Positions 35,052-43,941 of a stretch of 64,000 nt of DNA are shown one piece after another (within the stretch, counting starts at the first letter, position 1; each line of letters starts with the position of its first letter). Made by a program: the position numbers and the translations under genes. The notes below the pieces were generated by a model. It did not search any database and was not told the DNA's origin. It worked only from the letters and a program-made list of their open reading frames with translations. Source of the DNA: CAJXZP01 sp963974475 (GTDB taxonomy: Bacteria; Bacteroidota; Bacteroidia; Flavobacteriales_G; Salibacteraceae). The stretch lies in contig CAXBCR010000002.1 of NCBI GenBank assembly GCA_963974475.1, forward strand, positions 248,001 through 312,000. Reading direction: 5' to 3'.

Positions 35052-35646
35052 CGGGTAAGGCTTTGAACATAATTTTTTGAATCCAATTTGGAGCCAGTAA
35101 AATATCGTGTTTTAGTTTTTTAGGGTCTTCATTTTTTAATAGTGTTAATATTTTATGTTTTTCAACTTCAGTTACTTCCTCCTGTCCCAATGCTCTTAAT
35201 GCTTGAATGATCAATCCACTAATAGCACCTTTGGATAAAAGGTTTTTTGGGGTGGTTTTTTTTAAACTAATAATTTTGTTTCCAACACTTATTTTCCTTG
35301 GAGGTCCATCCGTAAGATAAACTAAATTTAATGGTATTTGCGCACTCAAACCCAATGCGTGAAGTGCGGTTACGCCAGTGGGAATGATTTTTATTTTGTC
35401 TCGCTTTGAAATTGCTTGTGCTACTTCTTCGGCTGAGGGTAGTACCTCTCCAAAAAGTTTGCTTATTTGTGGCCGGGCATAAATTCCATGTGTAATCCTA
35501 TGAATTTCTTTTTTATTGGATAACCGATGTAGGGTTAGCCTAATCGCTTCTGATGAACCCATTAAACTGAAATCACTCGGGGAAAATATTGTTCCTCGTG
35601 GTTTAGACTTAATTCTGTTTAGTATTTTGTTTTCAATACTCTGCAT
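35044..35646 (-). CDS. DUF6088/AbiEi-like antitoxin
   Basis: A 200-residue protein (start 35646, MQSIENKILNRIKSKPRG). An N-terminal winged-helix domain covers FSPSDFSLMGSSEAIRLTLHRLS, then HRITHGIYARP. The C-terminal domain has ALHALGLSAQIP and YLTDGPPRKISVGNKII, as in AbiEi-type antitoxins. A perfect 11-bp inverted repeat and a TATATTTG box lie directly upstream, and their position makes the ATG at 35646 the better start than 35673. It appears intact while its toxin is not. Confidence 0.8.
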   Translation of the reverse strand: MQSIENKILNRIKSKPRGTIFSPSDFSLMGSSEAIRLTLHRLSNKKEIHRITHGIYARPQISKLFGEVLPSAEEVAQAISKRDKIKIIPTGVTALHALGLSAQIPLNLVYLTDGPPRKISVGNKIISLKKTTPKNLLSKGAISGLIIQALRALGQEEVTEVEKHKILTLLKNEDPKKLKHDILLAPNWIQKIMFKALPDE

Positions 35647-35661
35647 TGGGTATTCATGTTT

Positions 35662-35698
35662 ATTTTGTAACAAATATAGTGTAAAAATGTTACAAAAT
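35662..35698 (-). promoter_or_regulatory. Perfect palindromic operator and promoter of AbiE-like operon
   Basis: ATTTTGTAACA (35662-35672) and TGTTACAAAAT (35688-35698) are exact inverted repeats with a 15-base spacer. A minus-strand TATATTTG box (35671-35678) sits between them and would start transcription near 35664, about 18 bases before the ATG. AbiEi-type antitoxins bind such inverted repeats and repress their own operon. Confidence 0.65.
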
Positions 35699-35707
35699 TT
35701 AAATCAA

Positions 35708-36712
35708 TTAGATATAATCCGGACAGGTTTTAAAATGTTGTCGTTTCGGTAATGACTCGCTAAAAATGTAAATCACACTAAACTCAAACCCACCACGGTA
35801 GCGCGATGCAGTAGTTAATTTAGAGTAATTAAAATCATAAGACAAACCCACATTGAGTGTATTCCAATCCATTCCCATACTTATGAATGCGGCATCGCCA
35901 GTTCGAGTCCATAAACCCAAATAAACAGCTCGGTAATTAGTACTACGATTATCTAAAATGTATTTGGCATTCATACCCGGAGTAATTTGTGCATGAGGAC
36001 CTTGAATCATGGTTAATATACCCGGAATTAAATCTATTTTTTGAGTGATTTTAAATTGGTAATTACCGTGAAAAGTAAATCGCATGGCAAGTTTAGAATT
36101 ATCGCTGCCGTAAAAATTTATATTGGGTTGGGTGAGGTTATGAATGGCTATCCCTAATTGGAGTTTTTTTCGTTTTGCAAATCGGGTTTCCCAAACTAAA
36201 CCGGTACTTGCATTGGCATACGATGCTCCGGTATTAAATGTTTCTAACGAACCTCCGCCTCCGTTTTGATTATCAAAAACGAGTTGGGTAGGGTCAATTT
36301 GCCGCTGTGCCCATCCCAATTGAAGACCAAAGGTGAGATGGTTTTTCTGGGTTTGGCCAATGCCAAGGGAGTAGGAGCCAGAGGCATTAAAGTTAACCGT
36401 GCCTAAATTCCCATCACCCGCTTTGTCGTAAAAAAAATCGAGTCCAACGCCCAATCCTTTTTGCTTCATAAAATTATGAGCGTCTCCCGAAAATGCGAAA
36501 GTGGAATACGGTGTGGTCACCGAACCCCATTGCGAACGATAGATTCCGGCAATGCGATATCCACCATCAAACTGCCCAGTTAACGCAGGGTTTAAACTTG
36601 CTGGAGCTTGGTTAAATTGCGAAAAATGAATGTCTTGGCCCAATATAATGCTAGTAGGAATAAGAATAATACCTAGCGTAAAAACAACGATATGGATAAA
36701 GGAATACTTCAT
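35708..36712 (-). CDS. PorP/SprF family type IX secretion membrane protein
   Basis: A 334-residue outer membrane protein with the PorP/SprF pattern: signal peptide (about 1-26), then IHFSQFNQAPASLNPALTGQFDGGYRIAGIYRSQW, and a C-terminal beta-barrel with VGLSYDFNYSKL and GGFEFSVIYIF. Family members anchor or assist particular type IX cargo. Its ATG directly follows the TAA of the giant surface protein with no spacing, a typical SprB/SprF-like pairing. Confidence 0.92.
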   Translation of the reverse strand: MKYSFIHIVVFTLGIILIPTSIILGQDIHFSQFNQAPASLNPALTGQFDGGYRIAGIYRSQWGSVTTPYSTFAFSGDAHNFMKQKGLGVGLDFFYDKAGDGNLGTVNFNASGSYSLGIGQTQKNHLTFGLQLGWAQRQIDPTQLVFDNQNGGGGSLETFNTGASYANASTGLVWETRFAKRKKLQLGIAIHNLTQPNINFYGSDNSKLAMRFTFHGNYQFKITQKIDLIPGILTMIQGPHAQITPGMNAKYILDNRSTNYRAVYLGLWTRTGDAAFISMGMDWNTLNVGLSYDFNYSKLTTASRYRGGFEFSVIYIFSESLPKRQHFKTCPDYI

Positions 36713-39700
36713 TTAGCGAACTACCGTGATATTTCCTTTTTTCGAAAATTCTTGATTATCAAAACACACCACCTTGAGTTGATATACAAAAACGTTGGGA
36801 TCCACCGGGGTACCATTAAATTTACCATCCCAGCCTTTATGGAGGTCGTTGGTCTCGAAAACGAGCTGTCCCCAACGATTATATATTTGTAATTCTATGC
36901 TTTGAATAATTTTTCCACGTATCAAATATTCATCATTTTCGCCATCTACATTCGGAGAAAATGCATTTGGAATAAAAATGTCTGGTTCACCACAGTTAAT
37001 TTCATAAACCACTATTTCTACTTCACTTTTATAACTGCATTTTGTGTTTTTAGGATCGGTCACCAAAACAGAATACGTAGTGGTTTGGTTGGGGGTAACT
37101 CCAGTAGAAGATTTATCAGGATGGTCCACATCTGCAGTGGGTGTCCATTGGTAGTTAAACCCATTGGCTGGAATAACATTCAAAACGGTACTAAATCCTA
37201 AAATTACCGAGTCATCATCGGCTGAGGCAACCACATTTTGGGTATTGATTTTTGATACCTCCACCAATACCGTATCTTTAAAAATACATCCACTATCATT
37301 AATTGCAGAGAGGTAATAATAAGTATCTACCAACGGTGCTACTCGAATACTGGTAGTGTCTGCTCGTCCAATAATTTGGCTAGTAGGAGTCCAGAAAAAA
37401 TCCATGGCGTTGGGTAGGAAATTGTTTTGCGCCATAATTTGTAGGGTGTCTTGTTGGCATATATAGCCATCCGGACTAGCGGTTACCGTTTGATCACTTA
37501 TCACCACATATGTACTGTCCTTTTCAATGCAGCCCAGCGCACTCTCTACTTGAAAATAATAGTATTGGTAGGTGTTGGTTTGGGTAATAGCCAAAGTGCT
37601 GTCTGAGGTAGAGGAGTTTAAGGTATCGCTCATATTAGACTGACTTGACCACACAAACTTAGCACCTGAACCGTTAGATTGTCCTACTAAATTTACGATA
37701 GGATTGTCGCTGCAAATAATTACCAATGAATCCGATTTAGCATAAATAGGTTCTACCGTAACGGTATTGGTTACCGAATCGGTACACACATGCTGAACGA
37801 CTAATAAATAAGAGGTGTTTTGAGTCACATTCACCGTAGGGTTAGCAATGCTAGGGTCGCTTAATCCGGTAGAAGGAATCCATGTATAGGTGGTGTTTGG
37901 AATCGAATCGGCAGGGATACCAATTTCTGTTTCCTGACCCAAACAGGCCAAGGAGTTTACCGTGTAATTACTATCTGCTCGCACTTGTATTTGTAGTGAA
38001 AATGTATCTGTTTGTGGGCAAATACTGGAATCAAATGCAATGAGCGTAACGGTATACGTTCCTTTGGTTGAATATACCGTAGCGGGATTACTGGAGGTAG
38101 AAGAATTACCATTTCCAAAATCCCATAAGTAAGTGGTAAATGCGGTGCTATCGGTCATATTTTGAAATTGAGAAAAATAGGGCGCACATCCGGTTCCGGG
38201 ATTGGCAAAGGATGCCACAATTGGATTAGACACATCCTTTTGATTTAATATGAAAGTGTCACTTGCAGTACAACCAAGTTGAGTGGTGACCTGCACGTAA
38301 TAATAATTAATGGAATCGGAAGGAGAAACCCATACGAAATTATCGGTAGGTAATGTATTGATGGTATCGGTATACAAAGGCGAGTTGGACCAATGGTAAT
38401 TGCTAGGATTTCCCGTCACGTTTGAATTGAGTATAAAAGGCGCATCTACTGAACATACCGATGTGTCGCCCGTAATTTGGATGGAAATATCCTCTAAAAC
38501 TACGGTTTGAATAATGGTATCAAAACAAATTCCATTATCTATTACAAGCGTATAAACGACAGTGTTGCTAGGATTTACCCAAGGGTTGGAAATAGCGGTA
38601 TCGCTTAAACCTACGCTTGGCGACCAATGAATATTCAAATTGGGGTCATTGTTTTGAGGAACACCTATTTGAACTGGGTTTCCGTTACAAGCTACAGCAT
38701 TGGGTAAGGTAGTGTTGGCATTATTTAACACGGTAATTTCTCGAATTAAAGAATCATTTAGGTTACAAGTAGCCCCATCCGAAACCACCAATTTTACGCT
38801 GTAAATACCTGCTGTAGTGTAGGTATGACTAGGTTCAAATTGGGTGGATGTGCTGCCATCCCCAAAATCCCAATAATAGGTGGTGGCCGTTTGTTGGACA
38901 CTCAAATTATCGAATGTGACCGAAAAAGGTGCGCAACCTACTGTGGGTACATCATAATCGGCAATAACAATGGGTAAAAGAAAATCCATTTTGAAGACCG
39001 CCAGATTACATCCATTAGAGGGTGAATTATTGGTATTGGAATATGCGCCAGGATTAGGATATGTTGGAAAATCATTGAAGCCACCACATCCGGCACAAAC
39101 CGCTTGATAAACCTTTCCTTTGCGGTCAAATCGACTCGTGCCGCCATCTACATGTTCTTCAGATGAACCTCCAAAAAAGGTGGCGTATACCAAGGAATTG
39201 GCATCATCGCTCAATACCATTATATAAAAATCTTGGTTATCGGTGGTTCCTTGAAAAGGCCCTCCCGCAGTATCTAGTCCATTGGTAGTAAGTGTTCCAT
39301 TAAGGATTGGGCTTCCCCAACCACTTAAATAAATAGCGCTACATACATCTACCAAAAAGGCGGTGGGCGAAATGTCGGGGTCCCCATCACCCCGTCCAAA
39401 CCGAGTAGCCCAAATTAGTGAATCTAATTCGGGTTTAAATTTTACCAAAAACTGGCCTCCCAAGGTGTCGTGATACGAGGCATTGTAAATCAATTCTCCC
39501 GCGGGGGCAGAGGTTTGTCCAAATAAATGAACGTTTCCAAATGCATCCAATTCTACAAAATAACTTTGGTCATAAGCGGTAGATCCATAAAATGTACTGT
39601 ATATGAGCGTATTTCCGTCTTCCGAAATATGCGAAACAAAACCATCATTCCCCGTATTAAAAGAAGTGTCATAGGCCAACGCAGTGGTGGGGAAATTTGG

Positions 39701-41254
39701 AGATTGTGTTCCTCCTGTTACATAAATATCGTTGCTATCCGTAATGGCAATAGAGTAGGCTGCATCTCCCGAAAGCCCCCCTAAATAATTGGTCCAAATT
39801 AAACTTGATAAATTGTGATTCAATTTGTATACAATCCCATCAATATGGCCGGTAGCGGGAAGCAATTTGGTGTTTTGAAATCCGTTAGCGCTTACCGGAT
39901 TGTCATCGCTTCGTGTACAACTGGCTACATACACATTCCCTTTTTTGTCTAGGTCAATTTCACCTCGAAATTCATCGGCATAATTAAATTTGTTGACTCC
40001 ATTATTTAATCCATCGGTATGTTTTCCACCCAAAAAAGTGGAAGCTTCTAAACTACTTCCCGAGCTGTCTAATTTGCACAGAACTATATCCGAACCGTTT
40101 AAATAATAGACTCCCATTCCATTTAGCATGTTTACTGGTCGTAAAGGGCTCGCTACATTAAATGAAGTGTCTAATGAACCCGATGTGACCGGAAAATTGG
40201 TGGAGCCTGTTGTTCCCATAACGTATAGTTCATGAAAATCAGTAACGACCAAACTATGCGGTACTTCATCGGATGAACCGCCCAAAAAGGTGGAGAAAAT
40301 TAAACTGGTACCTGATGTGTCCCATTTGGTTATTGCCATATCTGTTCCATTGGTTGAAAAAGAGCCGCCAGCCCAGGTGGTTTGATAAGCACCCAAAGTG
40401 GTGGGATATCCACCACCAAAAGCGGTACTGCCTGAATATAAAAAACCAAACTTATCGTAGGTGGCGGTATAACCAAAATTGTTGGAGGTAGATCCTGAAT
40501 AAGAAGAGAACACCAAAATAGGGTCAATGATTAATTCGTAAAGCGCATTGTAACCGTTTGGAAATTCATACGATAAGGTGTGCCCATCCAATTTGTATTT
40601 ACAGTTTACTTTTTTGCGTTTGCCATCTATTATTTGCCAAGCCTCTGGTTTTTCTTCCCAGTTTTCGGTAAGCGATGTAATTACATACAATTTCCCGTTT
40701 TTTAGATAAATCGAATCGGTGCCTTGGTAGTTTAATTGAATTTGTGAGGCGTTACTACCCGGGGCAATTTTAATATCATACTTTAATCCATCCGATTCAT
40801 GACGATACATAATTAAATCAATGCCTGGATATAAATCTTGGTAGGTAATTTCTTCAAATGCAGGAACTTTACCCGCCCACTTGGAAGGGTCTTTTCCAAT
40901 AAAAAAATTGAAATAATTACTTCTTTTTTGTGCAGGAATTAAATTAGGGGATGGGTTTGCATTTTGAAATTGCACCTTATAGGTGTGATGTCGCATTGCA
41001 ATATTTAAGGTATCTCCTTTATAATGTCCGTGATGCAATTGTTCTAAAAGTTCCCCGTCATAAAAATGATAGGTGAAAGTGTTGTTTTCTAGAAACAAAT
41101 ATCCGTTAGGTATTTCGGTTCTAAATTGTACGTTTTCATGAAATTGACCTTCGTTAACTACGAATTGAAAACGCGTATTATTGGTTTCTTTTTTCTTAGC
41201 CAAGACCGAATAGGTAGTTAGAAATAATAGCGCAAACCAAAAAATTCTTTTCAT
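36713..41254 (-). CDS. Giant surface protein with gliding-type C-terminal domain
   Basis: A 1513-residue exported protein. A signal peptide (about 1-19) precedes a DUF7948-like N-terminal domain (NEGQFHENVQFRTEIPNGYLF). A beta-propeller with SBBP-type repeats spans about 240-760 (STFLGGSSDE, GDAAYSIAITDSNDIYVTG, GSTAYDQSYFVELDAFGNVHLFG). PKD modules with WDFGDG or WDFGNG cores follow (about 780-860 and 1040-1100) among further Ig-like segments. The end has the gliding-associated C-terminal domain: PNAFSPNVDGENDEY, LQIYNRWGQLVFETN. It would be exported by type IX secretion with help from the adjacent PorP/SprF protein. Confidence 0.9.
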   Translation of the reverse strand: MKRIFWFALLFLTTYSVLAKKKETNNTRFQFVVNEGQFHENVQFRTEIPNGYLFLENNTFTYHFYDGELLEQLHHGHYKGDTLNIAMRHHTYKVQFQNANPSPNLIPAQKRSNYFNFFIGKDPSKWAGKVPAFEEITYQDLYPGIDLIMYRHESDGLKYDIKIAPGSNASQIQLNYQGTDSIYLKNGKLYVITSLTENWEEKPEAWQIIDGKRKKVNCKYKLDGHTLSYEFPNGYNALYELIIDPILVFSSYSGSTSNNFGYTATYDKFGFLYSGSTAFGGGYPTTLGAYQTTWAGGSFSTNGTDMAITKWDTSGTSLIFSTFLGGSSDEVPHSLVVTDFHELYVMGTTGSTNFPVTSGSLDTSFNVASPLRPVNMLNGMGVYYLNGSDIVLCKLDSSGSSLEASTFLGGKHTDGLNNGVNKFNYADEFRGEIDLDKKGNVYVASCTRSDDNPVSANGFQNTKLLPATGHIDGIVYKLNHNLSSLIWTNYLGGLSGDAAYSIAITDSNDIYVTGGTQSPNFPTTALAYDTSFNTGNDGFVSHISEDGNTLIYSTFYGSTAYDQSYFVELDAFGNVHLFGQTSAPAGELIYNASYHDTLGGQFLVKFKPELDSLIWATRFGRGDGDPDISPTAFLVDVCSAIYLSGWGSPILNGTLTTNGLDTAGGPFQGTTDNQDFYIMVLSDDANSLVYATFFGGSSEEHVDGGTSRFDRKGKVYQAVCAGCGGFNDFPTYPNPGAYSNTNNSPSNGCNLAVFKMDFLLPIVIADYDVPTVGCAPFSVTFDNLSVQQTATTYYWDFGDGSTSTQFEPSHTYTTAGIYSVKLVVSDGATCNLNDSLIREITVLNNANTTLPNAVACNGNPVQIGVPQNNDPNLNIHWSPSVGLSDTAISNPWVNPSNTVVYTLVIDNGICFDTIIQTVVLEDISIQITGDTSVCSVDAPFILNSNVTGNPSNYHWSNSPLYTDTINTLPTDNFVWVSPSDSINYYYVQVTTQLGCTASDTFILNQKDVSNPIVASFANPGTGCAPYFSQFQNMTDSTAFTTYLWDFGNGNSSTSSNPATVYSTKGTYTVTLIAFDSSICPQTDTFSLQIQVRADSNYTVNSLACLGQETEIGIPADSIPNTTYTWIPSTGLSDPSIANPTVNVTQNTSYLLVVQHVCTDSVTNTVTVEPIYAKSDSLVIICSDNPIVNLVGQSNGSGAKFVWSSQSNMSDTLNSSTSDSTLAITQTNTYQYYYFQVESALGCIEKDSTYVVISDQTVTASPDGYICQQDTLQIMAQNNFLPNAMDFFWTPTSQIIGRADTTSIRVAPLVDTYYYLSAINDSGCIFKDTVLVEVSKINTQNVVASADDDSVILGFSTVLNVIPANGFNYQWTPTADVDHPDKSSTGVTPNQTTTYSVLVTDPKNTKCSYKSEVEIVVYEINCGEPDIFIPNAFSPNVDGENDEYLIRGKIIQSIELQIYNRWGQLVFETNDLHKGWDGKFNGTPVDPNVFVYQLKVVCFDNQEFSKKGNITVVR

Positions 41255-41653
41255 AAGCGAGCAAGGTAATTTACTAATAGCAAAATAAGAAATTTAATCG
41301 CTAAAGAGCATTAAAATTCTTTTTTGAAGACGCTGAATTGAATGGTTTGGTTGTTTGTGATTTAATGTAATCTACCTATAATTTGGGCAGCAAAGGCCCG
41401 AAGTAAAACCAAATGTGAATATATGGATGAAATACAGTGAAATAAGGATAAGTTAAAGGAGTAAATCAGTCCAATTTTGTTTTGGAATCTCTTTTTCACA
41501 TAGGGATGTAGATAACTCGAAATAAAGATTTTCAATAATTTAGTATATCAATTTGATTTAAGTATATTTGCAGCCCGAAAATTAGATTGACTTTACCAAT
41601 CGATTTGATTCAGGGAATAAATTAGAAAGAACAGAATTTTAAAATTATATAAG
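41255..41653. other. Divergent promoter region of giant protein and rpmE2
   Basis: A 399-bp AT-rich gap. It contains the TATATTTG box for rpmE2 at 41563-41570 and a short GATTG/CAATC hairpin in the rpmE2 leader. No gene was seen in the rest. Confidence 0.5.
41563..41570 (+). promoter_or_regulatory. Bacteroidota -7 box for rpmE2
   Basis: TATATTTG fits TAnnTTTG and implies an untranslated leader of about 75 bases, long enough for autoregulation by a ribosomal protein. Confidence 0.5.
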
Positions 41654-41911
41654 ATGAAAAAAGATATTCATCCAAGTGAGTACAGATTAGTAGTGTTTAA
41701 AGACATGAGTACGGAAGACACTTTTTTAGGTAAATCAACCGCAAATACTGCAGACAAAATTACTTGGGAAGACGGAAACGAATACCCATTAATTAAATTA
41801 GAGATTTCAGATAAATCTCACCCGTATTATACTGGTAAAATGCAATTTGTGGATACTGCAGGTAGAATTGATAAATTCAAAACTAAATACGCGAAATTCA
41901 ACAAGAAATAA
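41654..41911 (+). CDS. rpmE2: Type B 50S ribosomal protein L31
   Basis: An 85-residue L31 of the type B (zinc-free) form: MKKDIHPSEYRLVVFKDM, then ITWEDGNEYPLIKLEISDKSHPYYTGKM, with no CXXC zinc pair. It belongs to the large ribosomal subunit. A strong terminator follows at 41936. Confidence 0.97.
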   Translation: MKKDIHPSEYRLVVFKDMSTEDTFLGKSTANTADKITWEDGNEYPLIKLEISDKSHPYYTGKMQFVDTAGRIDKFKTKYAKFNKK

Positions 41912-41935
41912 GAATTTTCGTTTAGCAATATTATT

Positions 41936-41966
41936 AAGCTCCTTTCATACCGAAAGGAGCTTTTTT
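41936..41966 (+). terminator. Intrinsic terminator after rpmE2
   Basis: AAGCTCCTTTC and GAAAGGAGCTT form a perfect stem around a five-base loop, followed by a T-run. Confidence 0.9.
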
Positions 41967-41994
41967 ATTTTATAAATTTGACGAAACTTTAGAA

Positions 41995-42141
41995 ATGAAC
42001 GTAATACTTTTTGATGGCGAATCTCGCCAAAAATTACTTCCTTTAACTTATACCCGTCCGGTAGGGAACCTAAGAGTTGGTATTTTGACCATTAACGAAA
42101 AATGGGAAAAGACGATAAGGTTGGCAAAGAGTGAAATTTAA
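41995..42141 (+). pseudogene. Duplicated 5' fragment of GlmU-like gene
   Basis: The first 117 bp (41995-42111) are identical to the start of the GlmU-like gene at 42620-42736. After GKWEKT-equivalent codons the sequence diverges and reaches a stop after 48 codons. It keeps a TAAATTTG box at 41973-41980 and a position right after rpmE2, so it may mark the original location of the gene start. Confidence 0.85.
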
Positions 42142-42167
42142 TAACTATGTTATTCTCAGGTATTAAA

Positions 42168-42458
42168 TTAGGAGTTTTGAAGGGTGGAATTTGAATTGCT
42201 TTCCATGTTTTTTAATTCGGTAATTAAATAAACCGGGATTGCAACAGTACCAAATAAGACTAAAAAGGCAAGCCAAGCGAGTTCACGTTTCTTTTTCGAA
42301 GCGTCCAAAACACACATTATCCAAGGAATCATCATTGTCATGGCACCCACGGTAATCAGCATGAAATCTGTAACATCACTAATAAAGGCTCCCCATATTA
42401 AGGTTGTAATAGCAAGTAAATACGTGATAATTATGGTGTTCTTTTTAGAATGAGTCAT
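42168..42458 (-). CDS. Small three-helix membrane protein
   Basis: A 96-residue protein with three predicted transmembrane segments (about 7-27, 32-52 and 58-82: TIIITYLLAITTLIWGAF, DFMLITVGAMTMMIPWIM, LAWLAFLVLFGTVAIPVYLI). A KKKREL cluster lies between the second and third. It has no recognised family. It lies wholly inside the 508-bp insert and points away from the GlmU-like gene. Confidence 0.6.
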   Translation of the reverse strand: MTHSKKNTIIITYLLAITTLIWGAFISDVTDFMLITVGAMTMMIPWIMCVLDASKKKRELAWLAFLVLFGTVAIPVYLITELKNMESNSNSTLQNS

Positions 42459-42558
42459 TTTTTTAAGTTTTGAAAGACAATGTTACGTATAATAATTGGC
42501 TAATCAAATTTTATATAATTCATCTTTTAAGGTCTAATGTTAACTCCTAATAATGGAT

Positions 42559-42566
42559 TAATTTTG
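42559..42566 (+). promoter_or_regulatory. Bacteroidota -7 box for intact GlmU-like gene
   Basis: TAATTTTG fits TAnnTTTG and lies about 54 bases before the ATG at 42620, inside the insert. If active, the insert now supplies the promoter. Confidence 0.4.
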
Positions 42567-42619
42567 ACATCCTTAGAAAAAATTGGCAATAGCTTATCAT
42601 CGCAATAAAAAACACACCA

Positions 42620-43813
42620 ATGAACGTAATACTTTTTGATGGCGAATCTCGCCAAAAATTACTTCCTTTAACTTATACCCGTCCGGTAGGGAACCTAAGA
42701 GTTGGTATTTTGACCATTAACGAAAAATGGGAAAAGGCATTGAAAGCCCCGGTTTCTTACGCTACCGAAGATTATTTATCGACTAAATTCCCGATGAAAA
42801 AAGGGATGGACAACATCCTTATCAACGGAGGTTTATGCCCAGATGGAAGAATAGAACTTGCTATTCAAAATCTGAATCCTGGAGAAAGTCTTAAAAAAGA
42901 AGGTAAAACATTAGCGGTTCGGTTGGATCCAGATGAATTGGAAAGTTATCTAAAAGGGAAGGAGTTAAGCTGTTTTGTAGGCAAGGAGTACACCGATGAA
43001 ATCTTGCTAATAGAACATTCATGGGATATCTTTGCTAAAAACGGAGATGCTTTAGATTTTGATTTTAAGGTGATTACAGATGGAAGAAAGTCCCAGCCAT
43101 TAAGTGACACCAATACATTAATTGGTGACCAAATTTTTATAGAAGAAGGAGCCACTGTAGAAGGGGCAATAATAAATACCACTTCAGGTCCTGTGTATAT
43201 CGGTAAAGATGCGGAGGTAATGGAAGGTGCTTTAATTCGTGGCGGTTTGGCACTTTGTGAACATGCAGGGTTAAAAATGGGAGCCAAAATTTATGGACCC
43301 ACCACCATTGGTCCGCATAGTAAAGCGGGTGGAGAAGTAAGTAATTCAATTATTTATGGGTATTCAAATAAGGGACACGATGGTTTTATTGGGAACACCG
43401 TAATTGGTGAATGGTGTAATTTGGGAGCAGATACCAATACCTCAAATTTGAAAAATAACTATGCCAAAGTAAGACTTTGGAGCTATGAAACACAGCGATT
43501 TGCAGATACTGGTTTGCAATTTTGTGGGCTAATTATGGGCGATCATTCAAAATGTGGTATCAATACCATGTTTAATACCGGAACCGTAGTTGGGGTAAGC
43601 TCTAACATTTATGGCGCAGGATTTCCACGTAATTATATACCTTCATTTGCTTGGGGTGGCGCTGGTGGAATGATGGAATTTAGATATTCTAAAGCTGCTG
43701 AGGTAGCTCAAGCCATGATGGCACGAAGAGGATTGGAATTTGACGCGGTGGAAGATGGAATCGTGAAACATGTATTTGAGGCGACTGCCAATTTAAGAAG
43801 GAATTTAAAATAA
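42620..43813 (+). CDS. GlmU-family sugar nucleotidyltransferase-like protein
   Basis: A 397-residue protein of the Bacteroidota GlmU-like family. The N-terminal half is an altered nucleotidyltransferase domain (MNVILFDGESRQKLLPLTYTRPVGNLRVGILTI replaces the usual GxGTRMxP loop). The C-terminal half (about 165-390) is a left-handed beta-helix of hexapeptide repeats (VEGAIINTTSGPVYIGKDAEVMEGALI, TVIGEWCNLGADTNTSNL). It probably acts in sugar-nucleotide or acetyl-sugar metabolism, though the substrate is unknown. Its promoter region was changed by the duplication upstream. Confidence 0.85.
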   Translation: MNVILFDGESRQKLLPLTYTRPVGNLRVGILTINEKWEKALKAPVSYATEDYLSTKFPMKKGMDNILINGGLCPDGRIELAIQNLNPGESLKKEGKTLAVRLDPDELESYLKGKELSCFVGKEYTDEILLIEHSWDIFAKNGDALDFDFKVITDGRKSQPLSDTNTLIGDQIFIEEGATVEGAIINTTSGPVYIGKDAEVMEGALIRGGLALCEHAGLKMGAKIYGPTTIGPHSKAGGEVSNSIIYGYSNKGHDGFIGNTVIGEWCNLGADTNTSNLKNNYAKVRLWSYETQRFADTGLQFCGLIMGDHSKCGINTMFNTGTVVGVSSNIYGAGFPRNYIPSFAWGGAGGMMEFRYSKAAEVAQAMMARRGLEFDAVEDGIVKHVFEATANLRRNLK

Positions 43814-43941
43814 TTCGGACATTATTACCGATATTTCGACTGGAATGAATTGATTTTGCTTTGGCATATCTATTGACTTGCAGCAAACGCTTCTAATAGG
43901 AATTGTTTTTCCTTTTGAACACTTACTAAAATAAGAAATAC

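Larger units (their letters stand above)
42112..42619. other. 508-bp insert between 117-bp direct repeats
   Basis: This segment lies exactly between the two identical copies of the GlmU-like 5' end and carries a reversed 96-codon membrane-protein gene. No terminal inverted repeats or transposase were seen. Confidence 0.7.

Noticed and set aside
41995..42141. Functional short protein from duplicated 5' end
   Set aside because: It is an exact copy of the first 117 bp of the full gene, followed by unrelated codons and a stop.
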